DNA of 64,000 nt from an uncultured Bacteroidales bacterium (GTDB lineage: Bacteria > Bacteroidota > Bacteroidia > Bacteroidales > F082): the NCBI GenBank assembly GCA_900318465.1, contig ONKQ01000012.1, forward strand, positions 58,507 to 122,506, read 5' to 3'. Position 1 is the stretch's first letter, and each line of letters starts with the position of its first letter. Position numbers and translations under genes: made by a program. Below are positions 16,005 to 23,134 of this stretch, one piece after another. A model generated the notes under the pieces. It was not told where the DNA came from, searched no databases, and saw only the letters and a program-made list of their open reading frames with translations.

Positions 16005-16712
16005 TTATTTCGTCACCAAAGTACCGATGCTCTCGCCACGGAGTACCTTCATGAGATTGCCGCGCGTGTTCATGTCGAAGACGTACATCGGCATGTTGTT
16101 CTCCTTGCACATGGTGAAAGCGGTCATGTCCATCACTTTGAGGTTGCGTTGGTAGGCCTCATCGTAGGTAATGTGGTCGAACTTGGTGGCGGTGGGGTCT
16201 TTCTCAGGGTCGGCGGTGTAGATGCCGTCCACGCGGGTGCCTTTCAGGATGATGTCGGCCTTGATTTCTACGGCGCGGAGGGCAGAGCCGGTGTCGGTAG
16301 TGAAGAAAGGATTGCCCGTGCCGGCACCCATCACCACGATATGGCCTTCCTCAAGCAGACGGCAGGCTTTGGCGCTGCTCATCGTGTCGGCGATGCGGTC
16401 GATGTAAAGGCCTGCCAAAAGCGTGGCTTTCTGGCCCTTGCTCTGCAAAGTCGATTGCATGGCCATGGAGTTGATGACTGTGGCGAGCATACCCATGTAG
16501 TCGCCTTGGATGCGGTCCATGCCCTTCGAGGCACCTTGCAGGCCGCGATAGATGTTGCCACCGCCAATGACGATGCCGATTTGCACACCCGCTTTTGCCG
16601 CTTCGATGATTTCGTCAGCGTAGTCGTTCAGTCGTTGCGGGTCGATGCCGTATTGCTGGCTGCCCATCAGGGCCTCGCCGCTGAGTTTCAATAGTACTCT
16701 GTTGTATTTCAT
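16005..16712 (-). CDS. pyrH: Uridylate kinase
   Basis: 235 residues, amino acid kinase family, hexameric UMP kinase for pyrimidine nucleotides. Motifs: LLKLSGEALMG, GIVIGGGNIYRG, DYMGMLATVINSMAMQ, GTGNPFFTTDTGSALRA and TRVDGIYTADPEKDP. Convergent with the SDR gene with only two bases between stops. The leader contains an AT-rich repeat tract (16736-16806) downstream of a TATTTTTG element at 16838-16845. Confidence 0.97.
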   Translation of the reverse strand: MKYNRVLLKLSGEALMGSQQYGIDPQRLNDYADEIIEAAKAGVQIGIVIGGGNIYRGLQGASKGMDRIQGDYMGMLATVINSMAMQSTLQSKGQKATLLAGLYIDRIADTMSSAKACRLLEEGHIVVMGAGTGNPFFTTDTGSALRAVEIKADIILKGTRVDGIYTADPEKDPTATKFDHITYDEAYQRNLKVMDMTAFTMCKENNMPMYVFDMNTRGNLMKVLRGESIGTLVTK

Positions 16713-16735
16713 AGGGTTACTGTGTTTGATTCGAG

Positions 16736-16806
16736 ATTTAAAGATTCAAAATTTAAGATTCAAGATTTAAAGATTCAAAATTTAAGATTTAAAATTTAAG
16801 ATTCAT
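16736..16806 (-). repeat. AT-rich oriented repeat in the pyrH leader
   Basis: On the pyrH coding strand it reads as repeats of AATCTTTAAATCTTGA and AATCTTAAATTTT. Similar tracts, in the same sense relative to the gene, precede the starts at 34779, 37921, 50972 and 54474. Confidence 0.8.
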
Positions 16807-16837
16807 GTCGCGTTGTTAATCTGGACATTTATGGGAG

Positions 16838-16845
16838 CAAAAATA
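16838..16845 (-). promoter_or_regulatory. -7 promoter element (TATTTTTG) for pyrH
   Basis: TATTTTTG on the minus strand, giving a leader of about 120 nt that consists largely of the AT-rich repeat. Confidence 0.55.
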
Positions 16846-16887
16846 GCCTTTTTTCTTCAAATGCAAGACGATTCATCGGAAAACATG

Positions 16888-16895
16888 TAATTTTG
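16888..16895 (+). promoter_or_regulatory. -7 promoter element (TAATTTTG) for the DUF559 gene
   Basis: TAATTTTG 19 bases upstream of the ATG at 16915, divergent from the pyrH promoter. Confidence 0.6.
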
Positions 16896-16914
16896 CGCCA
16901 CAAGCCGTGCTGCA

Positions 16915-17361
16915 ATGAACATCAAAGACATCACCCCTGAGTTTTTATTGGAAAATGGCATCAATCCGGAAGGAATGTTGTTCGGGCCGAATTTTTTGCC
17001 TTATAATCCGAGGCTGAAAGATTTCAGCAGAGATTTGAGGTCGCGCCGTCAACTATCCGAAGCTTTACTTTGGAATTGTTTGAAAAGCAAGAAAACGGGT
17101 TATTCTTTTTCACGGCAAAAGCCTATCCTCAATTATATAGCGGACTTTTTCTGCAAAGAGTTGCGTTTGGTAGTTGAAATTGATGGAAGTTCTCACTTCT
17201 CAGTCGAGGCGCAGGAAAAAGATAGGGAAAGAGATCGTCAAATGGAGGTGTTAGGGCTCAGGGTTATTAGGGTGAAAGACGGTGATGTGAGACGGAATCC
17301 AGATAGAGTTGCTGATTGGTTGATGGAGCAGATGAAGGAGATGAGGGAAAGCGAGTCTTAG
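16915..17361 (+). CDS. DUF559 endonuclease-like protein
   Basis: 148 residues. The C-terminal half is a DUF559 domain of the Vsr/PD-(D/E)xK fold: SRRQLSEALLWNCLKSKKTGYSFSRQKPI, YIADFFCKELRLVVEIDGSSH (acidic pair D and E-x-D), RDRQMEVLGLRVIRVKDGDV. Such proteins are common, often beside repeats or mobile DNA, and their substrates are unknown. The last codons touch the first unit of the 65-bp tandem array, whose T-A-G serves as the stop region. Confidence 0.85.
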   Translation: MNIKDITPEFLLENGINPEGMLFGPNFLPYNPRLKDFSRDLRSRRQLSEALLWNCLKSKKTGYSFSRQKPILNYIADFFCKELRLVVEIDGSSHFSVEAQEKDRERDRQMEVLGLRVIRVKDGDVRRNPDRVADWLMEQMKEMRESES

Positions 17362-17655
17362 ACTCCCCCTTGCCCCCTCTCAGAGGGGGAATGGCGCAAG
17401 GCGACGCGGGGCAAAGCCAAGTGTGGACTCCCCCTTGCCCCCTCTCAGAGGGGGAACAGCGCAAGGCGACGCGGGGCAAAGCCAAGTACAGACTCCCCCT
17501 TGCCCCCTCTCAGAGGGGGAATGGCGCAAAGCGACGCGGGGCAAAGCCAAGTGCAGACTCCCCCTTGCCCCCTCTCAGAGGGGGAACAGCGCAAAGCGAC
17601 GCGGGGCAAAGCCAAGTACAGACTCCCCCTTGCCCCCTCTCAGAGGGGGAATCCT
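17361..17655 (+). repeat. 65-bp tandem repeat array with 130-bp higher-order pattern
   Basis: Units start at 17361, 17426, 17491, 17556 and (partial) 17621, exactly 65 bp apart. Each begins GACTCCCCCTTGCCCCCTCT, holds the hairpin CCCCCTC/GAGGGGG and ends with GCGACGCGGGGCAAAGCCAAG. Units 1 and 3 share GGGGGAATGG, units 2 and 4 share GGGGGAACAG and end GTACA, so a two-unit block was duplicated. Frames open through it encode only repeated Pro/Gly peptides and are not taken as genes. Confidence 0.95.
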
Positions 17656-17728
17656 ACCGGACGCATAGGATAGTCATACAATACAAGCCCGAAAGGAAAA
17701 CACCTCTCCCCTTGCCATAACTCCAGCC

Positions 17729-17760
17729 GTTCCCCCTCTGAGAGGGGGGCAGGGGGGAGT
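17729..17760 (-). repeat. Inverted single copy of the CCCCCTCT repeat
   Basis: GTTCCCCCTCTGAGAGGGGG and the following bases are the reverse complement of the first half of the 65-bp unit, closing the array. Another copy is at 22131-22175. Confidence 0.85.
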
Positions 17761-17782
17761 CAAAAGACCCGAACAAAACAAA

Positions 17783-17813
17783 AAAAACCGCCCCCAGCAT
17801 AGGAGCGGTTTTT
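17783..17813 (-). terminator. Terminator after the 809-aa T9SS cargo gene
   Basis: Stem AAAAACCGC / GCGGTTTTT (17783-17791 and 17805-17813) with further A residues giving a T-run on the minus strand. Confidence 0.85.
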
Positions 17814-17836
17814 CTGATTTCAAATCCTAATCGGAC

Positions 17837-20266
17837 TTACTTGGCGATGACGACACGCTGGACGCTGTTGTTGCCGTTGTTGTCGTAGACGCTGAAGAAG
17901 TACACGCCAGCCTCGAGATCGAGGGTGAGGGTGTTGCTGACGCTACCGAGCTTCTCGATGCGGACCAGCTGACCGGCCACATTGTAGATAACCACAGCGC
18001 TCAGGTTCTCACCATCGAGGGTGATGGTGGAGGAGGCAGGGTTAGGATAGATGCTGGCCAATTGAGCAACAGTCTCTTCCACACCGTCAACACCAACCTT
18101 CAGTGTAATCGGAATATTGAACTCCGGATTTTCAACATCGTTTGTGTTAATGAGCAGAACAGCATGGTATTTTTCTCCGTTGCTCAAACCAACGGTGTTA
18201 AATGTCAAAGTGATTTCGTCATCGTTACCACCGAGTATGGAGCCATAATTCTTGTTCATAGAGACCCAGTTACCAGCAATAGGAGTGCCTTCGCAAACGG
18301 CATGGAGGCAGAAATTGTAATTGCTATCCCAGATATCATCAACCAATGACCATGAATTGCCATTTCCAACCGACAGATACCTGACACCAGGAACCATTGT
18401 ACCATTGTCAAACACGACAGGATAGCCACCATCAATCTGTTGGAAACCAGCAGCAACAAACACATCGTAACCAGTCAGCCAAATATCTTCAGCGAAGGTG
18501 CCAGTATTCCAGTCATTCTGAACAATTTGGTTTTCAGGAATGATGACTTCGCCAAGAAGTTCACCAGGTACACCAGTAGTACCAGCCTTATAAACACGCA
18601 AGTAAAGATCGCCCGTCATACCCAAAATGCCGTTGGAGTCTGTTGCAACGAAATAACTAACACTCTTCAGCTTGGTTCCCATCACTGCTCCGCCGTAAGA
18701 TGCAACAGTGAATTTATTGGCAATCTGAATGAAATTGGCAGTCACAAGACCCGTAAGGTTGGTAGGCTCACCGTTGTCATAGTAAATCTCTTGTTGTTGA
18801 GTTCCACCTTCGCCTTGACCGAAATCGACATAACCCGACCAATCGCCAATGGAGTTGCCCTCATTCGAGATGACGAATGTTTGAGTCGTCACTTCATCTT
18901 CATCAAGCTCTTGATAGATAGCATTTGCGCTCACCACCATAGAGGGAGCGCTTTCGCCACCGATTCTCGTGAACTGGATGTTGTCGACATAGAATTGTGA
19001 AGTAGCCAAAGGGCCAAAGAAGTTGGCACCAGCGATCACTCTAGTACTTTCGTCACCGAAACTGCCCAAGCTCCATTGCCAAGTGTAAATTTCCTGATCG
19101 TTGAAGAACAAAGTGGCTTCATCAATGTCGCAATCGATGTGGACGCGAACGTTCATCCATTCGTCTTCGACGCAAGGCAGGTCGGCCACCAAGGCACCGC
19201 CGGCATGAACCGAACCATGACCCGTGCTGTGCCACATCTCGTTGTTGGTCTCATCAGACTCAGCATTGAAATAGGCTTGCATGGCCCAGTCGGCATTGTC
19301 TGAAGCGGGGAATTTGTGAAGGATGTTGAAATAACCATCCTTTCCGGCAGGAGTGTAAACATCAAAACTCAGGTCATAAACGCCAGTCTCATAGTCGCCA
19401 AGCAGCAGCACTTGGTCGGTAACGTTGGTGAAATAGCCAGAGTTATTGCCTTCAGAGGCGTAATCGTTGGAGACAGTACCATCGTTATTACCGCCAGGTT
19501 GGTTGGTCCAAGTGGTCCACCAGTCATGGCCAGCGGCAACGGCTTCGGCAGCAATCTTATTGCCTACGGTGTATTCCTCGAAGGATTCACCAATAAGCAC
19601 TTGGTCCTCTTGCGACGAAACGAAGGAGAAATCGTCAATGTAGAAGACCGATGTGCTAGCATTGGTCGGAGGGTAGAAATCAAGCGCATCCAAGACACGC
19701 ATACCAGGAGTAGCGGAAGATTCCTGTTCGCTAAAAGCCCACGAGTGGACTTCCGTTCCATCGATTGTCAGAGAAATGGCATCGTTGTCAAGGTCGATGT
19801 CAAAGTGAACTGGGAACCATGTGTCGAAGGGGAAGGTGAAGGGATGAGTAGCGTTTGACACATGCAATACAGTTCCCTGATCAGCAGTGTTGAAGTAAAG
19901 GCCGAATGCCCATTCGCCATCCTGATCACCAGTGAAATTGTGCTGGATGTTTAGATAAGCATCTTTTCCAGTTGGAATATACATATTCCAATCGAGTGTG
20001 TAAGAACCAGTTGTTTCATCGTTGAAGTTGAAAATTTGGTCGTTACCATAGGTAAATTTTACTGAGTTGGTGCCAGAAGCCGCTTGTTCATCACTAAACA
20101 CGGCATCTTCAGCACTTCCTGGTAAATTAGTCCAAGTGGTCCAAGGTTGACCGATAGTTTGAGCTACCTTATCGCCAACATTATATTGGTCAAAATCGTA
20201 GCTTTGTGCAAACAGATTGCCACAAACGAAGGCAATCATCGCGATAAGTAAAGAAACTTTCTTCAT
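17837..20266 (-). CDS. Large secreted T9SS cargo protein with two jelly-roll-like domains
   Basis: 809 residues. Signal peptide 1-20. Two homologous domains follow, about 22-215 and 223-440: each begins with a (E)xxYxVGxK motif, then WTTWTNxPG, a YTLDWNMYIPTGKDAYLNIQHNF / YDLSFDVYTPAGKDGYFNILHKF strand pair and ends FYIDDFSF / FYVDNIQF, a LamG or carbohydrate-binding-like fold. A middle Ig/BACON-like region (about 445-730) is followed by a T9SS type A sorting domain (about 735-809): IYPNPASSTITL, AVVIYNVAGQLV, LEAGVYFFSV. Surface-displayed or released; ligand unknown. Promoter at 20335-20342. Confidence 0.85.
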   Translation of the reverse strand: MKKVSLLIAMIAFVCGNLFAQSYDFDQYNVGDKVAQTIGQPWTTWTNLPGSAEDAVFSDEQAASGTNSVKFTYGNDQIFNFNDETTGSYTLDWNMYIPTGKDAYLNIQHNFTGDQDGEWAFGLYFNTADQGTVLHVSNATHPFTFPFDTWFPVHFDIDLDNDAISLTIDGTEVHSWAFSEQESSATPGMRVLDALDFYPPTNASTSVFYIDDFSFVSSQEDQVLIGESFEEYTVGNKIAAEAVAAGHDWWTTWTNQPGGNNDGTVSNDYASEGNNSGYFTNVTDQVLLLGDYETGVYDLSFDVYTPAGKDGYFNILHKFPASDNADWAMQAYFNAESDETNNEMWHSTGHGSVHAGGALVADLPCVEDEWMNVRVHIDCDIDEATLFFNDQEIYTWQWSLGSFGDESTRVIAGANFFGPLATSQFYVDNIQFTRIGGESAPSMVVSANAIYQELDEDEVTTQTFVISNEGNSIGDWSGYVDFGQGEGGTQQQEIYYDNGEPTNLTGLVTANFIQIANKFTVASYGGAVMGTKLKSVSYFVATDSNGILGMTGDLYLRVYKAGTTGVPGELLGEVIIPENQIVQNDWNTGTFAEDIWLTGYDVFVAAGFQQIDGGYPVVFDNGTMVPGVRYLSVGNGNSWSLVDDIWDSNYNFCLHAVCEGTPIAGNWVSMNKNYGSILGGNDDEITLTFNTVGLSNGEKYHAVLLINTNDVENPEFNIPITLKVGVDGVEETVAQLASIYPNPASSTITLDGENLSAVVIYNVAGQLVRIEKLGSVSNTLTLDLEAGVYFFSVYDNNGNNSVQRVVIAK

Positions 20267-20334
20267 TTTGTTGAGATTTTAGTTAGTATTTAAGTTGTTT
20301 GTGTTAAGTCCACAAGGGTGCAAAAAATGCGCTG

Positions 20335-20342
20335 CAAATATA
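20335..20342 (-). promoter_or_regulatory. -7 promoter element (TATATTTG) for the T9SS cargo gene
   Basis: TATATTTG on the minus strand, 68 bases upstream of the ATG at 20266. Confidence 0.55.
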
Positions 20343-20400
20343 ATGAAAAAATGAATGCTGCAAGGGAGAGGGGATTTTTTTTCAGTTGAGAGTTGTTGGA

Positions 20401-20622
20401 TCATCCCATTTTTCCCTTCGTCAATTCTGAATCAAGGAAAGCGAACACATAGCGGGGACTTTGATAATAAAGATGTGTTTTCTCATTCATCACTTTCAGA
20501 TAGGTTTCAGAATTAAAGACAACAGAAAGGGCCTGTTCCATCGTCAATGTTTCGTTTTGCTCCATCAGCAACAGGGCAAGATTCTTCACCATGTCCATTT
20601 TCATCATCAGTTGCTCGCTCAT
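20401..20622 (-). CDS. Small helical partner protein in DUF3990 operon, 73 aa
   Basis: Third gene of a tight three-gene operon; its ATG overlaps the stop of the DUF3990 gene (ATGA). Small helical protein: MDMVKNLALLLMEQNETLTMEQALSVVFNSETYLKVM then YYQSPRYVFAFLDSEL. Short proteins with the YYQSPxYV pattern commonly accompany DUF3990 genes in gut bacteria. A role as antitoxin or accessory is inferred. Confidence 0.7.
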   Translation of the reverse strand: MSEQLMMKMDMVKNLALLLMEQNETLTMEQALSVVFNSETYLKVMNEKTHLYYQSPRYVFAFLDSELTKGKMG

Positions 20623-21092
20623 ATTCTCTTCAAAATATTAATTGCTTTCTCCGTCCCGAAGAAATATTGTATCGTAAGTCCTTTCATATACTGCAAGTTT
20701 CTAACCAAAGTAGGCAAGTCGATAGACTTGTTCTCGTACCTCCATAGTTGTGCGCCCACAGCGTCGTTGGCTATGGGACCTATCACGACATCATAATCGT
20801 GAACAGCCACATTCGATGCATTGTTGCGGTTCAATAATATAAATTTGGCCCATTCTTCGTTGTAATCTTCGAACCGAAGAACATGCAATCCAGAAAAAGC
20901 CGATTCATCCAGTTCGTAAGTCAAAACAAGCGGTTCGCCAAACTCAAGTTGCTCCACCTTCGTCTCGGCCATTTCAAAGGCTTGCTGATAATTGTCAGAA
21001 AGATAGAATCCGCGTCCGAAATCCTTGTTGGGCTTCGATTTCAGCAGATCAATCCTGTCAAACTCAACATTGGAACCATGATATAGAATCAT
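20619..21092 (-). CDS. DUF3990 protein, ADP-ribosyltransferase-like
   Basis: 157 residues from ATG 21092, which gives the conserved start MILYHGSNVEFDRIDL and an ATGA overlap with the upstream stop; an upstream start would overlap more. LYHGS (His) and DFGRGFYLSDNYQQA (Tyr) match the first two strands of the H-Y-[E/D] ADP-ribosyltransferase fold; the later acidic positions (DYDVVIGPIANDAVG) are family-typical. Probably a toxin-like effector. Flanked on both sides by small helical genes with 4-bp overlaps. Enzymatic activity is not shown for this sequence. Confidence 0.75.
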   Translation of the reverse strand: MILYHGSNVEFDRIDLLKSKPNKDFGRGFYLSDNYQQAFEMAETKVEQLEFGEPLVLTYELDESAFSGLHVLRFEDYNEEWAKFILLNRNNASNVAVHDYDVVIGPIANDAVGAQLWRYENKSIDLPTLVRNLQYMKGLTIQYFFGTEKAINILKRI

Positions 21093-21313
21093 ACGAGCAT
21101 CCCTCCTTTCCGATGGCAATACTCTGTCAGGTCGGCGACCATGGAAGGGAATGACTGTGTATGGACATAATCGTAATGGCGGTCGACGAAATCAATGCCT
21201 TTGAATCGACTCAGATAGTTGAATGCTTGCTTCATCGTGAGGCCATGCTTCTGTGCGAACTCGACGATGAAAATCAGTGTCCAATCCAGTTTGTCTTGTA
21301 GTTCGTATGCCAT
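21089..21313 (-). CDS. DUF3791 protein, 74 aa, first gene of the DUF3990 operon
   Basis: Helical protein: LDWTLIFIVEFAQKHGLTMKQAFNYLSRFKGIDFVDRHYDYVHTQSF. The pattern of an N-terminal helix, HGLTxxQAFNYL and a C-terminal aromatic stretch fits DUF3791, which is habitually encoded before DUF3990. Encoded first in the operon, as expected for an antitoxin. Promoter at 21334-21341. Confidence 0.75.
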   Translation of the reverse strand: MAYELQDKLDWTLIFIVEFAQKHGLTMKQAFNYLSRFKGIDFVDRHYDYVHTQSFPSMVADLTEYCHRKGGMLV

Positions 21314-21333
21314 AACTATTCTTTAATATGTTG

Positions 21334-21341
21334 CAAATGTA
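21334..21341 (-). promoter_or_regulatory. -7 promoter element (TACATTTG) for the DUF3990 operon
   Basis: TACATTTG on the minus strand, 20 bases upstream of the ATG at 21313. Confidence 0.6.
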
Positions 21342-21391
21342 ATCAATTTTTGGTTGCCGCAAAGAATTGGGGATTTTTTCAGTTCGCAGGT

Positions 21392-21802
21392 TCAAAAGTA
21401 ACTGGCAAGAAAATCTGAAGGAGTTATCACCTTCATTGTTGCGAAACCATAATCCTTGATGTTTCTCGTCAACAGGAAATCGGCCATTGCGTGTGCTGCC
21501 GAAAAATATTGCAGAGCATCCTCAAAATCGCGGGCTTTTAACGCAAAAGCCTCATCCACGGCTTCTTCCCCGACGGGAACAATGGTAAACACGGGTCGGA
21601 AAACCGCCATCACCTCATAGAATCTTTCAACCGAATAGTCTTTTCTCGTGATGTACTTGATATTGGCAATGCTAAGATCAGAAATCAGAATCTCCAACTT
21701 GCCGTCCACAGCAAGGTCAAAAACTCGAAGCGAATCGGCAAGAAAACCTTCTCGCCTAAAAAGCAAGTCAAGGAAAACATTGGTGTCGATAAAAACTCTC
21801 AT
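21392..21802 (-). CDS. PIN-domain ribonuclease toxin (VapC-like)
   Basis: 136 residues. PIN fold acidic residues: D6 in VFIDTNVFLDLL, the FEDALQYFSA motif in the middle and TRNIKDY near the end. Expected to cut RNA with a metal cofactor. The start overlaps the stop of the upstream antitoxin gene by 4 bp (ATGA). Separate from the DUF3990 operon, which has its own promoter 51 bases downstream. Confidence 0.88.
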   Translation of the reverse strand: MRVFIDTNVFLDLLFRREGFLADSLRVFDLAVDGKLEILISDLSIANIKYITRKDYSVERFYEVMAVFRPVFTIVPVGEEAVDEAFALKARDFEDALQYFSAAHAMADFLLTRNIKDYGFATMKVITPSDFLASYF

Positions 21803-22059
21803 GGCCTCGAACTATCATATTTCTCAGTCAGATAATCTTCCTTCGCCTGCTTCCAGTCTCCTGTATCGCTTTTCTCAAAAGCACCTACCATCTGACGGAT
21901 TTTGGCCTTTTGCTCAACACGCTTTTTTGCCCGAGCGATTTCCTCTTCCTGATAGATGGCAGCCAAAGCGTCAAGCACCTTCTGCCAAAGCGAAGAATCT
22001 GTCTTATCGAAACGCTGAAGCAACTGCATCGTGTCGGATTGTAATTCGATTGCTGTCAT
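21799..22059 (-). CDS. Antitoxin partner of PIN toxin, 86 aa
   Basis: Start at 22059 (MTAIELQSDTMQLLQRF) is chosen because the TATTTTTG promoter at 22079-22086 lies just upstream; the longer frame would run through a dispersed repeat. The protein is wholly helical and charged, with a Lys/Arg/Glu-rich middle (EEEIARAKKRVEQKAKIRQMVGAFEK) and the acidic/aromatic tail DWKQAKEDYLTEKYD that may wrap the toxin. No ribbon-helix-helix is evident. Toxin neutralisation is inferred from gene order. Confidence 0.75.
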   Translation of the reverse strand: MTAIELQSDTMQLLQRFDKTDSSLWQKVLDALAAIYQEEEIARAKKRVEQKAKIRQMVGAFEKSDTGDWKQAKEDYLTEKYDSSRP

Positions 22060-22078
22060 GGCTATTGTTTTTTCGCTG

Positions 22079-22086
22079 CAAAAATA
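22079..22086 (-). promoter_or_regulatory. -7 promoter element (TATTTTTG) for the PIN toxin-antitoxin pair
   Basis: TATTTTTG on the minus strand 19 bases upstream of the antitoxin ATG; decides that start. Confidence 0.6.
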
Positions 22087-22130
22087 AACAAAAACATTGA
22101 GGTATGAAGCAGGATAGGGAACTTTTCTTT

Positions 22131-22175
22131 GACTCCCCCTGCCCCCTCTCAGAGGGGGAACGCGCAAAGCGGGAG
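22131..22175 (+). repeat. Dispersed CCCCCTCT repeat, single copy
   Basis: GACTCCCCCTGCCCCCTCT, then AGAGGGGGAACGCGCAAAGCG: the same unit as the 65-bp array at 17361, here once, between the PIN operon and mazG. It shows the array grew from a dispersed element. Confidence 0.85.
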
Positions 22176-22190
22176 AACGGACAACATTTC

Positions 22191-22982
22191 CTATAATTCT
22201 GCGGGTTCTGCGTGAGGCGATTTGGCTTCCTTCCAATAGGCAATCATCTCATCGAGGCTGAGATGCTGCACGCCTTTGCCTTGCTCGCGGGCGCGCTGCT
22301 CCACGTGGGCGAAACGCTCGCGGAATTTCTTGTCGGTCTTCTCCAAGGCATCATCGGGATTCACGCCGATATAGATGCCGTAGGCCGCCAAAGCGAAGAG
22401 CAGGTCGCCGTATTCCTCTTCAATGCGCTCGGTGTTGTCGGGCTTTTGCAGTTCGGCAAAGAGTTCCTTCTTTTCCTCCTCCACTTTCTGCCAAGCTTGT
22501 TCGGCATTAGGCCAACGGAAGCCCACGCCAGCGGTTTTTTGGTGCATACGGTAAGCCTTCAACAATGAAGGCAGCCCCTCGGGCACACCCCCCAAAACGC
22601 TTCGGTTGTGCTCGCGCTCCAACTTGATTTTCTCCCAATTCTGCTCCACCTGTTCTGCGTTCTCAACATGCTCGGTACCAAAGATATGCGGGTGGCGCAC
22701 AATCATCTTGTCGCAAATGCCGTTGAGCACGTCGGCAATGTCGAAGGCACCCTTCTCCTGCCCTATCTTGGCATAGAAAACGATGTGGAGCATCAAGTCG
22801 CCGAGTTCTTTTTTCACCTCGTTGAGGTCGTCGTTGAGGATGGCCTGACTCAGTTCGTAAGTCTCCTCAATGGTGAGGTGGCGCAGGCTTTGAATGGTTT
22901 GGGTGCTGTCCCACGGGCAGCCCGCGCGCACAGCATCCATGATGTCTAACAAACGCTTGAAAGCTTGTAGTCTTTCGTCCAT
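22191..22982 (-). CDS. mazG: Nucleoside triphosphate pyrophosphohydrolase MazG
   Basis: 263 residues, two tandem MazG domains. House-cleaning enzyme that hydrolyses NTPs or dNTPs to monophosphates. First domain: MDAVRAGCPWDSTQTIQSLRHLTIEETYEL with the metal pattern EExxE and ELGDLMLHIVFYAKI; second domain: EEYGDLLFALAAY. ATG 22982 is chosen; the frame upstream runs to 23024 past the TATTTTTG element at 23003-23010. Confidence 0.95.
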   Translation of the reverse strand: MDERLQAFKRLLDIMDAVRAGCPWDSTQTIQSLRHLTIEETYELSQAILNDDLNEVKKELGDLMLHIVFYAKIGQEKGAFDIADVLNGICDKMIVRHPHIFGTEHVENAEQVEQNWEKIKLEREHNRSVLGGVPEGLPSLLKAYRMHQKTAGVGFRWPNAEQAWQKVEEEKKELFAELQKPDNTERIEEEYGDLLFALAAYGIYIGVNPDDALEKTDKKFRERFAHVEQRAREQGKGVQHLSLDEMIAYWKEAKSPHAEPAEL

Positions 22983-23002
22983 GATAACACTATTTGAGAG
23001 CG

Positions 23003-23010
23003 CAAAAATA
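23003..23010 (-). promoter_or_regulatory. -7 promoter element (TATTTTTG) for mazG
   Basis: TATTTTTG on the minus strand 20 bases upstream of ATG 22982. Confidence 0.6.
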
Positions 23011-23021
23011 GGGTTTTTAAT

Positions 23022-23104
23022 CACAAAACATTCAAAACACTCAAAACATTTTGGCTTGAAAAGTCGCCAACCAGCTCCTTTTCAACGCATCCTTTCGGAT
23101 GCTT
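23022..23104 (+). repeat. Dispersed repeat with GCATCC hairpin, copy 1
   Basis: Contains CACAAAACATTCAAAA, then AAAAGTCGCCAACCAGCTCC and the hairpin GCATCC/GGATGC. A second copy in opposite orientation lies at 47847-47934. Here it abuts the promoter of the PagL-like gene. Confidence 0.85.
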
Positions 23105-23118
23105 ATGAGAGTTTTTTG

Positions 23119-23126
23119 TACCTTTG
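23119..23126 (+). promoter_or_regulatory. -7 promoter element (TACCTTTG) for the PagL-like gene
   Basis: TACCTTTG 8 bases before ATG 23135; it excludes an in-frame start at 23099. Confidence 0.65.
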
Positions 23127-23134
23127 CATCTTCA

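Noticed and set aside
17361-17655. Possible CRISPR array
   Set aside because: Units are near-identical over all 65 bp, so there are no unique spacers, and no cas genes are present.
17316-17720. Open frames through the 65-bp array
   Set aside because: They encode only the repeated Pro/Leu/Arg/Gly peptide of the DNA repeat and have no start context; treated as repeat DNA.
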